Shown here piece by piece: positions 5,773-6,531 of a stretch of 6,531 nucleotides of DNA; positions within the stretch are counted from its first letter, which is position 1; every line of letters begins with the position of its first letter. The translations under genes and the position numbers were made by a program. The stretch lies in NCBI GenBank assembly GCA_964418565.1, contig CAYQMB010000137.1, positions 1-6,531 of the forward strand, given 5' to 3'. The notes under the pieces are model-generated. The model had not been told where the DNA came from. It was given only the letters and a program-made list of their open reading frames with translations, and made no database searches. This DNA is from JAQIBY01 sp964418565 (GTDB lineage: Bacteria > Bacteroidota > Bacteroidia > Bacteroidales > ML635J-15).

Positions 5773-6389
5773 GATGTTATGGTTTTTTGCTGATTCATAA
5801 CCTGATTGTAAAACGTTTGATATGCCCTTTCCACAGAGGTGGTCTGAAAATCACCGGCCTTATGCTGTTGAATGCTCATACTCAGATGTGGCTTTGCGTC
5901 AGAAAAATAATCGACCATGTTTACAGAAAATATTACCTGTGTCTCTGACGGGCAATTTCTTAATATGCGCTCTATGCCTTTTTCAAAATGTATGCTGTGC
6001 TGGTGCATGGAATGGATTTTTCCCTGTGGAAACATAAATGCCATGGTTTGTTTTTCCTCAAGCAAATCAGTGGTGTAATCCAGGCTTTCCAGCAGGCTGC
6101 GGGAGTTTTTTCTAACCGAATATGCCCCTGAATACTGGAAATACCAGTGTTTTTGCAGTTGGTTTTCAAGCATCATAAAATGGAATTTACGGTTCAGGCG
6201 CTTCAGGTTCAGGTGCATCATCCAGAAGCCATCCCACCAACTGATGTGGTTGGATATGACCAGTACAGCATGTCCCGAATCGCTGAAATCACCATTTATA
6301 CGTGCTGATGCAAAGCGACGACGCATTAAAAAACGGGTTAGCATTTTAAACATCGGGTAAATGACAGTATGGTGTTTTGCTTTTATCAT
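5769..6389 (-). CDS. PlsC-family (LPLAT) acyltransferase, probable carotenoid-glycoside acyltransferase (CruD-like)
   Basis: A 206-residue protein of the glycerolphosphate/lysophospholipid acyltransferase fold. Motif I is NHISWWD (47-53), the H-x4-D catalytic pair H48/D53. Motif II is approximated by GAYSVRKNS (88-96), giving the acceptor-binding Arg. Motif III is FPQGKI (120-125), with Gln in place of the usual Glu of FPEG. A strand at VIFSVNMVDYF (152-162) occupies the motif IV position. There is no full transmembrane helix; residues 8-26 (IYPMFKMLTRFLMRR) look like a basic amphipathic membrane-binding helix. It is shorter than typical PlsC (about 240). The place next to a lipid glycosyltransferase and a carotenoid desaturase suggests that it esterifies the sugar of a carotenoid glycoside with a fatty acid, though a phospholipid role cannot be excluded. 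It starts 6 nt after the upstream gene's stop, and its TGA overlaps the glycosyltransferase ATG. Confidence 0.85.
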   Translation of the reverse strand: MIKAKHHTVIYPMFKMLTRFLMRRRFASARINGDFSDSGHAVLVISNHISWWDGFWMMHLNLKRLNRKFHFMMLENQLQKHWYFQYSGAYSVRKNSRSLLESLDYTTDLLEEKQTMAFMFPQGKIHSMHQHSIHFEKGIERILRNCPSETQVIFSVNMVDYFSDAKPHLSMSIQQHKAGDFQTTSVERAYQTFYNQVMNQQKTITS

Positions 6390-6395
6390 AATGCA

Positions 6396-6531
6396 TCAAA
6401 GAAATATAGCCAAAAAGATAAAAAATACAAACTGACAGGCAAACAAAACAAGAGCCAGGGGGTTTTTTGTCCGTATTTTCAGGGCTTTAAGGATGCTTGT
6501 GAAAAGAACAGCCAGCAGGTACCATGCGATG
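6396..6531 (-). CDS. C-terminus of a polytopic membrane protein, possibly CruF-like (COG2324) carotenoid protein (partial)
   Basis: An open minus-strand frame enters from the right edge and ends at a TGA (6396-6398), giving 44 residues. It reads as a membrane helix (IAWYLLAVLFTSIL), a short basic loop (KALKIRTKNPLAL), and a second helix (LVLFACQFVFFIFLAIFL) reaching the C-terminus. It ends only 6 nt before the acyltransferase ATG, so it belongs to the same unit. In carotenoid clusters of Bacteroidota, the polytopic partner beside a glycosyltransferase and a CrtD-like desaturase is usually the CruF-type carotenoid 1,2-hydratase, whose last helices are joined by a basic loop. The identification rests mainly on context; 44 residues are too few to be sure. 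Another membrane enzyme is possible. Confidence 0.6.
   Translation of the reverse strand, partial: IAWYLLAVLFTSILKALKIRTKNPLALVLFACQFVFFIFLAIFL

Noticed and set aside
1..6531. CRISPR arrays, tRNA/rRNA genes, transposases, long direct repeats
   Set aside because: None was seen on either strand. Almost all of the window is occupied by protein-coding genes and the spacers are all under 150 nt.

Overview
The window looks like a chromosomal segment of a pigmented member of the Bacteroidota. Three things point there: a type IX secretion (Por) C-terminal sorting domain on the first gene, several small Sec-exported proteins and lipoproteins with A-rich rather than Shine-Dalgarno leaders, and a carotenoid gene cluster of the kind found in this phylum. 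The genus cannot be read from the sequence. No RNA genes, insertion sequences, CRISPR arrays or integration sites were seen.

Layout: (1) Positions 1-701, plus strand: the 3' part of a gene for a secreted T9SS cargo protein, cut by the window edge. (2) Positions 702-826: a short convergent spacer that can form a nested imperfect hairpin. (3) Positions 827-2348, minus strand: three small envelope-protein genes, read in the order two-domain lipoprotein, tiny acidic lipoprotein, secreted coiled-coil protein. None has a function I recognise. (4) Positions 2349-2492: the spacer between this group and the next. (5) Positions 2493-6531, minus strand: a tightly packed five-gene unit, read as polytopic membrane protein (C-terminus only, probably a CruF/COG2324-type carotenoid protein), PlsC-type acyltransferase, family 2 glycosyltransferase with membrane segments, secreted TPR protein, and CrtI-superfamily carotenoid desaturase. 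Junctions are a 6-nt gap, a 4-nt ATGA overlap, a 25-nt overlap and another 4-nt ATGA overlap, so the unit is almost certainly co-transcribed and translationally coupled. Its promoter lies beyond the right edge.

How the genes may work together: a CruF-like hydratase, a CrtI/CrtD-like desaturase, a glycosyltransferase and an acyltransferase together would turn a C40 carotene into a hydroxylated, further desaturated, glycosylated and fatty-acylated carotenoid. Such acyl glycosides are known from other bacteria (salinixanthin in Salinibacter, the CruC/CruD products in green sulfur bacteria). The exact pigment is inference. The least explained member is the exported TPR protein in the middle of the unit. 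The glycosyltransferase/TPR junction also carries an A8 run at which a -1 slip would fuse the two proteins, which is worth testing.
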